In this document: positions 1-5,994 of the stretch, piece by piece
Layout of the letters: each line of letters begins with the position of its first letter
Numbering within the stretch: the first letter of the stretch is position 1
NCBI GenBank assembly: GCA_009885205.1
Contig: VFLE01000003.1
Span: 1 to 15,210, forward strand
DNA: 15,210 nt
DNA from: Candidatus Shapirobacteria bacterium
GTDB taxonomy: Bacteria; Patescibacteriota; Microgenomatia; UBA12405
Direction: 5' to 3'
Program-made: the position numbers and the translations under genes
Notes under the pieces: model-generated
The model's input: the letters and a program-made list of their open reading frames with translations, nothing else
What the model was told of the DNA's origin: nothing
Database searches by the model: none

Positions 1-1
1 A

Positions 2-1165
2 GCTAAGCCTGCGATTGAAGCAGCAAAAAATGGAAAAACTAAATTTTTTCCAACTAGATTTAAAAAATCATTTACTGATTGGATGGAAAATATTCATGAT
101 TGGAATATTTCACGTCAAATTGTCTGGGGACCACAAATACCAGCTTGGTATTGTTTGGATTGTAATCCAAATATAAAAATAAATTTTTTGGATAAGGATA
201 AAAAAATAGTTTCGGGATTTTATAAAGATTTAAAAAATAAATATAGTTTTGAGGAAATAAAAAATGGATTGCAATCATTAGTTGCGCCGGTTGATTGTAG
301 TTTTTCGGTAGAAAATACTGGAAGTTGTGAAAAATGTCAGTCAAATAATGTACTACAAGAAACTGATACTTTTGACACTTGGTTTCTCTCGGGACAATGG
401 CCACTAAATACTCTGGGTTTTGACCCAGAGAATCCGGAAAAATCATCGGAGGATTTTAAATATTTTTACCCAACATCGGTCCTCGACACGCTGTGGGATA
501 TTTTATTTTTTTGGGTGGCACGAATGACGATGTTTGGGTTGTATTTAACCGGTGATGTGCCATTTAAAACTGTTCATTTGCATGCTCGATGTACAGATAG
601 TAAAGGTCAAAAAATGAGTAAAAGTAAAGGTAATGTGGTTGACCCGTTAACCATGACCGAAAAATATGGGACTGATGCCTTGCGGATGTCACTGGTTTAT
701 GGAATTGCCCCAGCGAGTGATTTTGTGGTATCTGAGGATAAAATTAGAGCACAGAGAAATTTTGTGAATAAGATTTGGAATGCGACGAGGTTTATTATCA
801 TGTTAAAAGAAAAAGTAAAAGAAGAAAACTTCAAACTTCAAACTTCAAACAAAGAAGAAAAAGATATTTTAGAAAAACTTAAAAAAATAGTTCAATCGAC
901 GACGGATAATTTAAATAAATATCGGTTTGGACAGGCGTCGGAGGATTTATATCAATTCTTTTGGCATGATTTTTGTGATGTTTATATTGAGTCGACTAAA
1001 AATAAAGGGCCGGAAGTAATACCGGTGTTAATTGAAGTATTGGTGACTTCACTAAAACTGTTGCATCCATTCATGCCATTTGTAACCGAGACAATTTATC
1101 AGGAAACTAAGGAAGTCTTTGGACAAAAAGAAGAGATGTTGATAACGGCTGCGTGGCCTAAATAA
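2..1165 (+). CDS. valS: Valine-tRNA ligase, C-terminal part (5' end outside window)
   Basis: This is the 3' part of valyl-tRNA synthetase, a class I enzyme that charges tRNA-Val in the cytoplasm. The frame is open from base 2, so the true start lies upstream; about 387 codons are visible. Seen in order: the WMENIHDWNISRQ catalytic-core segment, IPAWY followed by a CxxC pair and a later CEKC pair (probable zinc site in the insertion), DTWF..GQWP, and KMSKSKGNVVDP with the KMSKS loop at bases 611-625. An anticodon-binding domain follows (NKIWNATRFI, FFWHDFCDVYIE, LLHPFMPFVTE). The protein stops at ITAAWPK, where most bacterial ValRS continue into a coiled-coil tRNA-binding arm, so that arm is missing. 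A three-copy CTTCAAA repeat sits in a surface loop (829-849). The stop overlaps the end of the converging thioredoxin gene by 8 bp. Identity is secure. Confidence 0.96.
   Translation, partial: AKPAIEAAKNGKTKFFPTRFKKSFTDWMENIHDWNISRQIVWGPQIPAWYCLDCNPNIKINFLDKDKKIVSGFYKDLKNKYSFEEIKNGLQSLVAPVDCSFSVENTGSCEKCQSNNVLQETDTFDTWFLSGQWPLNTLGFDPENPEKSSEDFKYFYPTSVLDTLWDILFFWVARMTMFGLYLTGDVPFKTVHLHARCTDSKGQKMSKSKGNVVDPLTMTEKYGTDALRMSLVYGIAPASDFVVSEDKIRAQRNFVNKIWNATRFIIMLKEKVKEENFKLQTSNKEEKDILEKLKKIVQSTTDNLNKYRFGQASEDLYQFFWHDFCDVYIESTKNKGPEVIPVLIEVLVTSLKLLHPFMPFVTETIYQETKEVFGQKEEMLITAAWPK
829..849 (+). repeat. Three perfect tandem copies of CTTCAAA inside valS
   Basis: Positions 829-835, 836-842 and 843-849 are identical 7-mers. 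Three units make 21 bases, so the frame is kept and the insert reads as a short polar stretch (around NFKLQTSNK). It lies at the start of the anticodon-binding domain, in a loop that tolerates length change. This is directly visible. Confidence 0.9.
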
Positions 1166-1487
1166 AATCTTTTAATTCTGAAAGTAGGGCGTCTTTTGGT
1201 TTAAAGCCAATAATTTCGGTGACAACTTTACCACTTTTAAATAATTTTAAATTGGGAATGCTTTGGATAGAATAATCTATAGCTAGTTGCTGGTTTTCGG
1301 GTAGATCGGTATCGAGTTTAACGATAGTTAATTTGCCGGATAATTCGGTAGCTAGCTCTTCGAGAACGGGAGACATCATCAGGCACGGTCCGCACCAGGG
1401 AGCCCAAAAGTCGACGAGAACAGGTAATTTTGAATCGAGAACGACACTTTTAAAATTGGTTGGAGTAAGGTTGATTAAGTTAGACAT
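1158..1487 (-). CDS. trxA: Thioredoxin
   Basis: This is a small cytoplasmic dithiol-disulfide oxidoreductase that reduces protein disulfides. The 109-residue length is the usual size for a single-domain thioredoxin. Visible signatures are the VLVDFWAPWCGPC active site (redox CxxC at Cys32 and Cys35, with Trp31), Asp26 on the buried strand, and the cis-proline segment SIPN (Pro78) before LKLFKSGK. The start is ATG at 1487; no Shine-Dalgarno is seen, but a TAGAAT hexamer lies 6 nt upstream, so the transcript is probably leaderless. It converges on valS with an 8-bp overlap and is divergent from the acetyl-CoA synthetase, with only 23 bp between the starts. There is no signal peptide. Identity is secure; the exact in vivo partner is not. 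Confidence 0.96.
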   Translation of the reverse strand: MSNLINLTPTNFKSVVLDSKLPVLVDFWAPWCGPCLMMSPVLEELATELSGKLTIVKLDTDLPENQQLAIDYSIQSIPNLKLFKSGKVVTEIIGFKPKDALLSELKDFI

Positions 1488-1493
1488 GGGATA

Positions 1494-1499
1494 ATTCTA
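1494..1499 (-). promoter_or_regulatory. Probable -10 element of trxA (leaderless)
   Basis: TAGAAT on the minus strand ends 6 nt before the trxA ATG. That places the expected transcription start at or next to the start codon. No good -35 hexamer is visible at the normal distance. The same 6-nt spacing is found before the CD-NTase and the 15091 gene. Confidence 0.5.
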
Positions 1500-1510
1500 C
1501 CACTATTTTT

Positions 1511-3592
1511 ATGTTACGCTTAAATATGGAGAGAGATTTGTTGGGGATGTTTGAGCCAAAAAGTATTGCAATTGTGGGGGTAAGTCGCGACCCAAAAAAG
1601 GTGGGGGCGATAGTGTTGAAAAATATAATTAGGTCAGGATATGCTGGTAAAATTTATCCGATTAATCCAAATATTGATAGTGTAGGAAATCTAAAATTTT
1701 ATAAGAGCGTTAATGATTTGCCTGAAATACCGGATTTATTGGTAGTGGCGGTACCAGCAAAAATGGCTAATATAGTTGTGGAGGAAGCGGGAAAGTTTGG
1801 GATAAAAAATGCAGTTGTTTTTTCGGCAGGATATAAAGAAGAGGGAGAGGAGGGAGAAATTTTGGAAAACGAACTAAAAAATATTGCACAAAATTATAAT
1901 ATTAATGTCTTGGGTCCAAACTGTTTGGGTTTTAACAATAAAAAAAATAATTTAAATGTGACATTTGGAGCTGATATAAAAAAAAGTGATAGTTTGCGAA
2001 TTATTTCTCAATCTGGGGCAATTGCGACAGCATTGGTGGATTGGGGGGAAACAATAAATTTGGGAATTGACTCGCTAGTAACTTTGGGAAATAAGGCAGT
2101 GGTAAACGAAAATGATATTTTGAATTATTGGAATGATGATGGTTATCACCCAACTGGATTGTATTTAGAATCAATATCGGACGGAAAAGAGTTGATTAAT
2201 ATTTTAAAAAAATATGCCAAAAATAATCCGGTATTTATTTTGAAACCGGGAAAATCGGTAGGGGCGGTGGCCGCTATGATGTCGCACACTGGGGCAATTG
2301 CCGGAGAAGATAGTATTTTGGATGAGGTCATAAAAGAATCGGGGGCGGTACGATGTGAAGAATTATCGGATTTTTTTGATTTGGGTATGGCATTTAAGTC
2401 GGGGAAAATAGTGTCTGGACCAAGTGTGGCAGTAGTAACTAACGCCGGTGGACCGGCGGTTTTGACGACTGACACTATTGAAAAATATGGGTTAAAACTG
2501 GCAAAAATTAATGAAGGAGCTAGAAAAAAATTAATAGAAAAATTGCCCCGAATGGCAAGTTTTGTCAATCCTATCGATGTGCTGGGCGATTCGTTGTCAG
2601 CTCGTTTTGGTGAGGCACTGGAAATTGTATTACAGGAAAAAAGTGTTGATAGCGTGGTGGCTATTTTGACACCACAACTAATGACAGAAATTGAAAAAAC
2701 GGCAGAGATTATTAGCAAATTATCAGAAAAATATCCCCAGCCAATTTTTTGTTCGTTTATTGGAGGAAATAAAATAGCTGCTGGGGAAAATATTTTAAAT
2801 AAAAAAAATATTGCTAATTTTGATTACCCGGAGAGAGCTATATTTTGCTTATCAAAACTTTATGAATGGTATAAAAATAAGCAAAATATTAATTACGAAT
2901 TAAAAATTACGAATTACGAATTTAATAGCGAAGTAGTTAAAAAGATTATTAGTGAAGCAAAGAAAAATAATCAAAAAGTACTGAATAATTTTCAATCAAA
3001 TAAATTGATGGAAGTGCTGGGACTAGATGCACCAGTAGAAGAAAAAGTGGCTGGAGTAGCCGAGGCGATAGAATTTGCAAAAAAGAATGGCTGGCCGGTG
3101 GTATTGAAAATATCGGGGGGTGATTTGCTCCACAAAACTGAAGTCGGTGGGGTGGTAGTGGATATCCGGAGTGAATATAAACTGAAAAAAAGTTTTGAGA
3201 AGATTAAAAGAGATAATTTTGAAATGCAAATTCAACAACAAATTGAGGGTGGAGTGGAAATAATTTTAGGGATAAAAAGAGACCCAAATTTTGGGCCAGT
3301 TTTATTGTTTGGAGCCGGAGGAAAGATGGCAGAATTAGTTAAAGATAGGAATTTACGGTTGTTGCCGTTGACCGAGGATAAGGTAAAAAGTATGATAACC
3401 GAGTCTAAAGTTTATGCGTTATTAAATGGTTTTAGAAATGATAAGGTTTATGATTTGACAGAACTTTATAAAGTGATTTTTGCCCTAGAAAAATTGATGA
3501 TAGAAACTCCAGAAATTGAAGAAATAGAAATTAACCCAGCCATCATCACCCACGACAAAACTTTTTGTGTGGATGTGAAAGTGAAGATTTAA
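1511..3592 (+). CDS. ADP-forming acetate/acyl-CoA ligase, fused alpha-beta
   Basis: The family converts acetyl-CoA (or another acyl-CoA), ADP and phosphate to the acid, ATP and CoA; it is the energy-yielding last step of fermentation in many archaea and CPR bacteria. At 693 residues it carries both subunits in one chain. Residues ~12-140 are a CoA-binding Rossmann domain (FEPKSIAIVGVSRDPKKVG, NVLGPNCLGF). Residues ~150-455 are succinyl-CoA-ligase-like (IISQSGAIATALVDWG; SHTGAIAGED with the probable phospho-histidine His259; TNAGGPAVL). Residues ~475-693 are an ATP-grasp module (VVLKISGGDLLHKTEVGGV with His541; IEINPAI). The alpha-beta junction (residues ~461-470) is encoded by a heptamer repeat. 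The start is uncertain: ATG at 1511, 1526 and 1547 and two TTG codons are in frame before the conserved region. Substrate choice cannot be read from the sequence. The gene is often named acdAB or acs (ADP). Confidence 0.93.
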   Translation: MLRLNMERDLLGMFEPKSIAIVGVSRDPKKVGAIVLKNIIRSGYAGKIYPINPNIDSVGNLKFYKSVNDLPEIPDLLVVAVPAKMANIVVEEAGKFGIKNAVVFSAGYKEEGEEGEILENELKNIAQNYNINVLGPNCLGFNNKKNNLNVTFGADIKKSDSLRIISQSGAIATALVDWGETINLGIDSLVTLGNKAVVNENDILNYWNDDGYHPTGLYLESISDGKELINILKKYAKNNPVFILKPGKSVGAVAAMMSHTGAIAGEDSILDEVIKESGAVRCEELSDFFDLGMAFKSGKIVSGPSVAVVTNAGGPAVLTTDTIEKYGLKLAKINEGARKKLIEKLPRMASFVNPIDVLGDSLSARFGEALEIVLQEKSVDSVVAILTPQLMTEIEKTAEIISKLSEKYPQPIFCSFIGGNKIAAGENILNKKNIANFDYPERAIFCLSKLYEWYKNKQNINYELKITNYEFNSEVVKKIISEAKKNNQKVLNNFQSNKLMEVLGLDAPVEEKVAGVAEAIEFAKKNGWPVVLKISGGDLLHKTEVGGVVVDIRSEYKLKKSFEKIKRDNFEMQIQQQIEGGVEIILGIKRDPNFGPVLLFGAGGKMAELVKDRNLRLLPLTEDKVKSMITESKVYALLNGFRNDKVYDLTELYKVIFALEKLMIETPEIEEIEINPAIITHDKTFCVDVKVKI
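2891..2918 (+). repeat. Tandem AATTACG heptamers in the acyl-CoA ligase linker
   Basis: Four 7-mers in register: AATTACG, AATTAAA, AATTACG, AATTACG, followed by a partial fifth copy (AATTT). They encode NYELKITNYEF in the linker between the alpha-like and beta-like halves. Like the CTTCAAA run in valS, this is a 7-bp period inside a permissive linker. Confidence 0.88.
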
Positions 3593-3652
3593 ATTTGGCG
3601 GTGTTTTTTGGACGAAGTTCGAACATTTTTTGAACAAAATCCTGAATAAGGA

Positions 3653-3808
3653 GGTCATCCCCGCCGTTGCACTCCATGCGGATTGCCAACCAGCAAAAAA
3701 ATTTTCTTTATTTATTTTTATGTGTGCGCGCCGAAATTTTAATTCAAAAAGGAAAAGAATAATTTTTTGCTGGGTGATTTCAATTCTTTCATGACGGCGG
3801 GGACGACC
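3653..3808. repeat. Large imperfect hairpin, MITE-like or structured RNA
   Basis: The outer arms GGTCATCCCCGCCGT (3653-3667) and ACGGCGGGGACGACC (3794-3808) are complementary with one mismatch. Inner arms pair CAACCAGC plus an A/T run (3687-3703) with its complement (3761-3776), with one mismatch and one length difference. The outer arms are GC-rich in an AT-rich background. No open frame or U-tract follows, so it is not a simple intrinsic terminator. A dispersed palindromic repeat is the likeliest reading; a structured transcript is possible. Confidence 0.6.
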
Positions 3809-3820
3809 GTTATTTGTAAT

Positions 3821-3877
3821 TGCTCGATTATGACGGAATTCCTCCCCCCAACCCCCTCCTTCCGTCATACTCGAGCA
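3821..3877. repeat. 18-bp-stem hairpin with C/G-run loop
   Basis: TGCTCGATTATGACGGAA (3821-3838) pairs with TTCCGTCATACTCGAGCA (3860-3877), 17 of 18 positions. The 21-nt loop contains CCCCCC and CCCCC runs; on the minus strand it reads GG-A-GGGGG-TT-GGGGGG-A-GG. It lies almost wholly inside the 74-bp repeat that recurs at the window end and may act as a transcription barrier after the acyl-CoA ligase gene. Confidence 0.8.
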
Positions 3878-3897
3878 GGGATGAGGATTGTTTTGGG
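3824..3897 (+). repeat. Inverted repeat, copy 1 (74 bp, perfect)
   Basis: This stretch is the exact reverse complement of 15137-15210 over all 74 bases, including both G/C runs. The match ends at 3897 (the next bases differ). At the other side it stops only because the window ends, so the true repeat may be longer. It sits at the left edge of the accessory block. Confidence 0.95.
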
Positions 3898-3991
3898 GAA
3901 AACACCGCTCAATTGTTTCGATTGTAAATCCAATTAATTTAGGTATCATTATAGTATCAATAAGAAAACCTTTATATTATATTCTATATAC

Positions 3992-3997
3992 TATAAT
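3992..3997 (+). promoter_or_regulatory. Probable -10 of the XRE regulator gene
   Basis: A perfect TATAAT lies 20 nt before the ATG at 4018, with a weak upstream box. The 9-mers CAATTGTTT (3910-3918) and AAACAATTG (4001-4009) form an inverted pair around the promoter and could be an autoregulatory operator. The operator idea is inference. Confidence 0.45.
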
Positions 3998-4017
3998 GTT
4001 AAACAATTGTACAAGAT

Positions 4018-4221
4018 ATGTCAAATAACAAAATCTCAGAAAACATAAAAAAACTAAGAGCCAAAAAAAGTTTTTCACTTGAAAAAATAGCCAGACTTGC
4101 CGACTTATCACTTAACACCATTGTCAAAATTGAAAACGGAGTCAACCAAAATCCCACCATCGAAACACTCATTAAAATCTCCAAAGCCCTCGAGGTAGGG
4201 GTTGATGATTTGTTGAAATAA
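4018..4221 (+). CDS. Small XRE-family helix-turn-helix regulator
   Basis: This 67-residue protein consists of a single HTH_3/Cro-C1-type DNA-binding domain and nothing else. The characteristic pattern is visible: KISENIKKLRAKKSFSLEKIARLADLSLNTIVKIENG, then NPTIETLIKISKALEVGVDDLL. The recognition helix falls around residues 30-40. It is placed just upstream of the CBASS genes on the same strand, 165 bp away, so it could regulate them or itself; the target is not shown by the sequence. Its coding strand is richer in C than the G-biased acyl-CoA ligase before it, in keeping with a different history. The start ATG is the first in frame after the promoter. There is no toxin partner beside it. Confidence 0.9.
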   Translation: MSNNKISENIKKLRAKKSFSLEKIARLADLSLNTIVKIENGVNQNPTIETLIKISKALEVGVDDLLK

Positions 4222-4379
4222 GTGATTCAAAAAATCCATCCTACTTTGGGATATATAGTAAGACAGATGGTATTGATAACAGCATTTTTATAGAAGGCAA
4301 CAATTTAGAATTTGATTACAATATAATATTGGTGCTGTCTTTCACTTTTAGTGATAATTTAAACCAAAAAGAGCTATAA
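4209..4379 (+). other. Start-less open frame between XRE and CD-NTase genes
   Basis: The frame is open for 56 codons (ending NLNQKEL, then TAA inside the TATAAT of the next promoter) but has no ATG and no upstream coding continuation. The translation contains protein-like stretches such as SYFGIYSKTDGIDNS. It could be the decayed tail of a longer XRE-fused gene, or chance. I recognise no family. Confidence 0.2.
4342..4354. promoter_or_regulatory. Small palindrome near the -35 of the CBASS promoter
   Basis: TCACT-TTT-AGTGA is a perfect 5-bp inverted repeat overlapping the start of the expected -35 zone. It is a candidate operator for the adjacent XRE protein. A 5-bp arm is short and could be chance. 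Confidence 0.25.
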
Positions 4380-4380
4380 T
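4375..4380 (+). promoter_or_regulatory. -10 element of the CBASS genes (leaderless)
   Basis: A perfect TATAAT ends 6 nt before the GTG start at 4387. This matches the 6-nt spacing at the promoters of trxA and the 15091 gene and predicts a transcript beginning at the start codon. The -35 zone has no good match. Confidence 0.55.
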
Positions 4381-4386
4381 CGGGCT

Positions 4387-5295
4387 GTGATAATAAGTGA
4401 TGATCAACTATCAAATTGGACCAATCCTCCTTTCGAAAAAGAAGAAGATATGGCAGAAAGAGTAAGGTTAACTGTAAAAAACGCCATTAATCAACATCCT
4501 ATTTTAAAAGATTTGTCGATTAGAGTTTTTGCTAAGGGGTCATATGCCAATAATACAAATGTCAGAAGAAACTCCGATATAGATATTGCCGTTGAATATG
4601 AGGGTTTGATCAACCTTAAATATAGGGATGGAGTTACTTTTTCTGATACAGGACTCTCAATATATAAAGGTATTTCTGAATACGATTTTAAAAATTATTT
4701 GAGTAATGTACTGGTTTCTGAGTTTGGAAATAATTTAGTAGATCGCTCTGGAAACAAGGTGTTTAAAATTCGAGGGTCGAGTAAAATTTTAGACGCGGAC
4801 ATAATTCCTTGCACTACATTTCGTTTTTACAACACCCGGGACTCTAATGATTATTGGCAGGGTATCCAATTAATATTGGATATACCAGACGGAAAGGTTC
4901 ACTATAACTACCCTGATCAGCATCATGAAAACGGGATGTCAAAAAATACAGAGACAAAACTACGATACAAAAATGTAGTTAGAATATTAAAAAATCTTAA
5001 CAATTTTATGGCCGATACCATGGACAAGCCGAAATGTCATTCTTTTATGATTGAGTGTTTAGCACATAACGTTCCAACGAATACTTATTTAAGGGAGACT
5101 CCATGGCGAAACCTACTTAGTCAAATATGTCTTGAGGCGTGGACATATTTAAACAACATTGAACCCATCGAAGAAAGTGAAAGGTGGCTTGAAGTAAACA
5201 AAATTAAATTCCTGTTTCATGACGACCAAAAATGGACACGGGATGAAGCTAAACAGTTTATTATTGATGTATATAACCTAATTAAACAACCATGA
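4387..5295 (+). CDS. CBASS CD-NTase (cyclic oligonucleotide synthase)
   Basis: This is a cGAS/DncV-like nucleotidyltransferase that, on phage infection, links nucleotides into a cyclic second messenger. Catalytic signature: GSYANNTNVRRNSDIDIAV, with Gly51-Ser52 and metal-binding Asp64 and Asp66, and the third acidic residue in LDADIIPC (Asp138). A helical C-terminal half follows, containing TKLRYKNVVRILKNLN. The 302-residue length is normal for the family. The start is GTG, because no in-frame ATG precedes the conserved N-terminal helix and a TATAAT sits 6 nt upstream. It overlaps the effector gene by ATGA, so the two are translated together. No Cap2/Cap3 (E1/E2-like, JAB) or HORMA/TRIP13 gene is nearby, so this is the minimal type I layout. 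The clade and the cyclic nucleotide made cannot be told by eye. Confidence 0.88.
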   Translation: MIISDDQLSNWTNPPFEKEEDMAERVRLTVKNAINQHPILKDLSIRVFAKGSYANNTNVRRNSDIDIAVEYEGLINLKYRDGVTFSDTGLSIYKGISEYDFKNYLSNVLVSEFGNNLVDRSGNKVFKIRGSSKILDADIIPCTTFRFYNTRDSNDYWQGIQLILDIPDGKVHYNYPDQHHENGMSKNTETKLRYKNVVRILKNLNNFMADTMDKPKCHSFMIECLAHNVPTNTYLRETPWRNLLSQICLEAWTYLNNIEPIEESERWLEVNKIKFLFHDDQKWTRDEAKQFIIDVYNLIKQP

Positions 5296-5933
5296 AACAA
5301 TCAGACATAATCAATAGTTCAATATTTATTTTTGCCACTTTCATTTTTTTGATTTCATTTTTTACGGGCGAATCTATCAACGACAATTTGTTTCGATGGA
5401 CTTCCGGTGCATCTAGTGCAGTGGTTGTAGTTTGGTACATTTATGAAAAGTGGATATGGAGGTGGTTTATTTTTAGAACTATTTCTGACTTTTCAGACGT
5501 TCCAAATTTACGAGGAACTTGGAAAGGGGAAATTAGTTTTGTAAAAGATGTAAAGGGCAACAAAGGGAACGCTGAAATTTACACTTCTATTGATCAGACA
5601 TTAACAACTATTTCAGTAAGATCATTTTTCAAAAGACCATCAGAATCCTATTCAGTAATTGCAAAGATCAACAAACTTCCACCAAATCAAAGACAGTTGA
5701 TATTTTGTTATAAAAGCGAAGCCCCATTTAGTAAAAGAAAAGATAATCCCCCTCACGATGGCACTTGTATTCTTAATATCACTGGTAAATATCCTTATAA
5801 ATTATCGGGAAGTTATTTTACTGAAAGAGAAGGTGCAGGAATTGTTAAGTTAACCAAAAGGAATCCTTGCATAACTGAAACATTTGAGGATGCTGAACAA
5901 CTAAGATATAAAAAGGAATATAAATTTAAGTAA
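5292..5933 (+). CDS. cap15: CBASS effector, Cap15-type 2TM + beta-barrel protein
   Basis: This matches the SMODS-associated two-TM, beta-strand-rich effector architecture (Cap15). Two hydrophobic helices lie at about residues 9-26 and 38-52, followed by an aromatic and basic WIWRWF segment at the membrane edge. A soluble domain then begins with VPNLRGTWKGEI (Gly75-Thr76-Trp77) and runs through alternating strands (IYTSIDQTLTTISVRSFF, LIFCYKS, LSGSYFTEREGAGIVKLTK). In the known family the barrel binds the cyclic nucleotide and the protein then disrupts the inner membrane, causing abortive infection. The start ATG overlaps the CD-NTase stop by 4 bp, which supports a paired role. At 213 residues it has about the expected size. 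The assignment rests on architecture and context rather than strict motifs. Confidence 0.78.
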   Translation: MKQSDIINSSIFIFATFIFLISFFTGESINDNLFRWTSGASSAVVVVWYIYEKWIWRWFIFRTISDFSDVPNLRGTWKGEISFVKDVKGNKGNAEIYTSIDQTLTTISVRSFFKRPSESYSVIAKINKLPPNQRQLIFCYKSEAPFSKRKDNPPHDGTCILNITGKYPYKLSGSYFTEREGAGIVKLTKRNPCITETFEDAEQLRYKKEYKFK

Positions 5934-5972
5934 AATTTTTTGCCACTTTATATATATCGCAACAATTTATCG

Positions 5973-5978
5973 TATAAT
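5973..5978 (+). promoter_or_regulatory. Probable -10 of the methyltransferase gene
   Basis: A perfect TATAAT lies 16 nt before the ATG at 5995, in the 61-bp gap after the CBASS effector. This suggests the restriction-modification genes have their own promoter. No convincing -35 is present. Confidence 0.45.
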
Positions 5979-5994
5979 TCGTTAATCAACAATT

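Larger units (their letters stand above)
3593..4017. other. 425-bp gene-free spacer rich in palindromes
   Basis: No credible gene is present; the minus-strand frame here has no recognisable protein features and is built from the palindromes. The stretch holds a long imperfect hairpin (3653-3808), a second hairpin (3821-3877) within the 74-bp inverted repeat (3824-3897), and the promoter of the XRE gene (3992-3997). A 10-bp outer inverted pair, GCGGTGTTTT at 3598-3607 and AAAACACCGC at 3899-3908, brackets the whole palindromic part. It marks the change from core genes to the accessory block. Confidence 0.8.

Noticed and set aside
2146..2718. 190-codon minus-strand open frame inside the acyl-CoA ligase gene
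   Set aside because: It is fully antisense to strongly conserved CoA-ligase motifs, and its composition is typical of a shadow frame.
3593..3660. Intrinsic terminator after the acyl-CoA ligase (GTTCGAAC and T-runs)
   Set aside because: The stem is only about 4 bp and the T-run lies inside rather than after it, so it does not meet a terminator pattern.
3485..3949. 154-codon minus-strand open frame across the palindromic spacer
   Set aside because: It runs through hairpin arms and the acyl-CoA ligase 3' end, has low-complexity, motif-free translation and no promoter or start context.
5293..5295. UGA recoding (Gracilibacteria/SR1 code)
   Set aside because: TGA ends several genes cleanly, with ATGA overlaps, and no gene needs TGA read-through.
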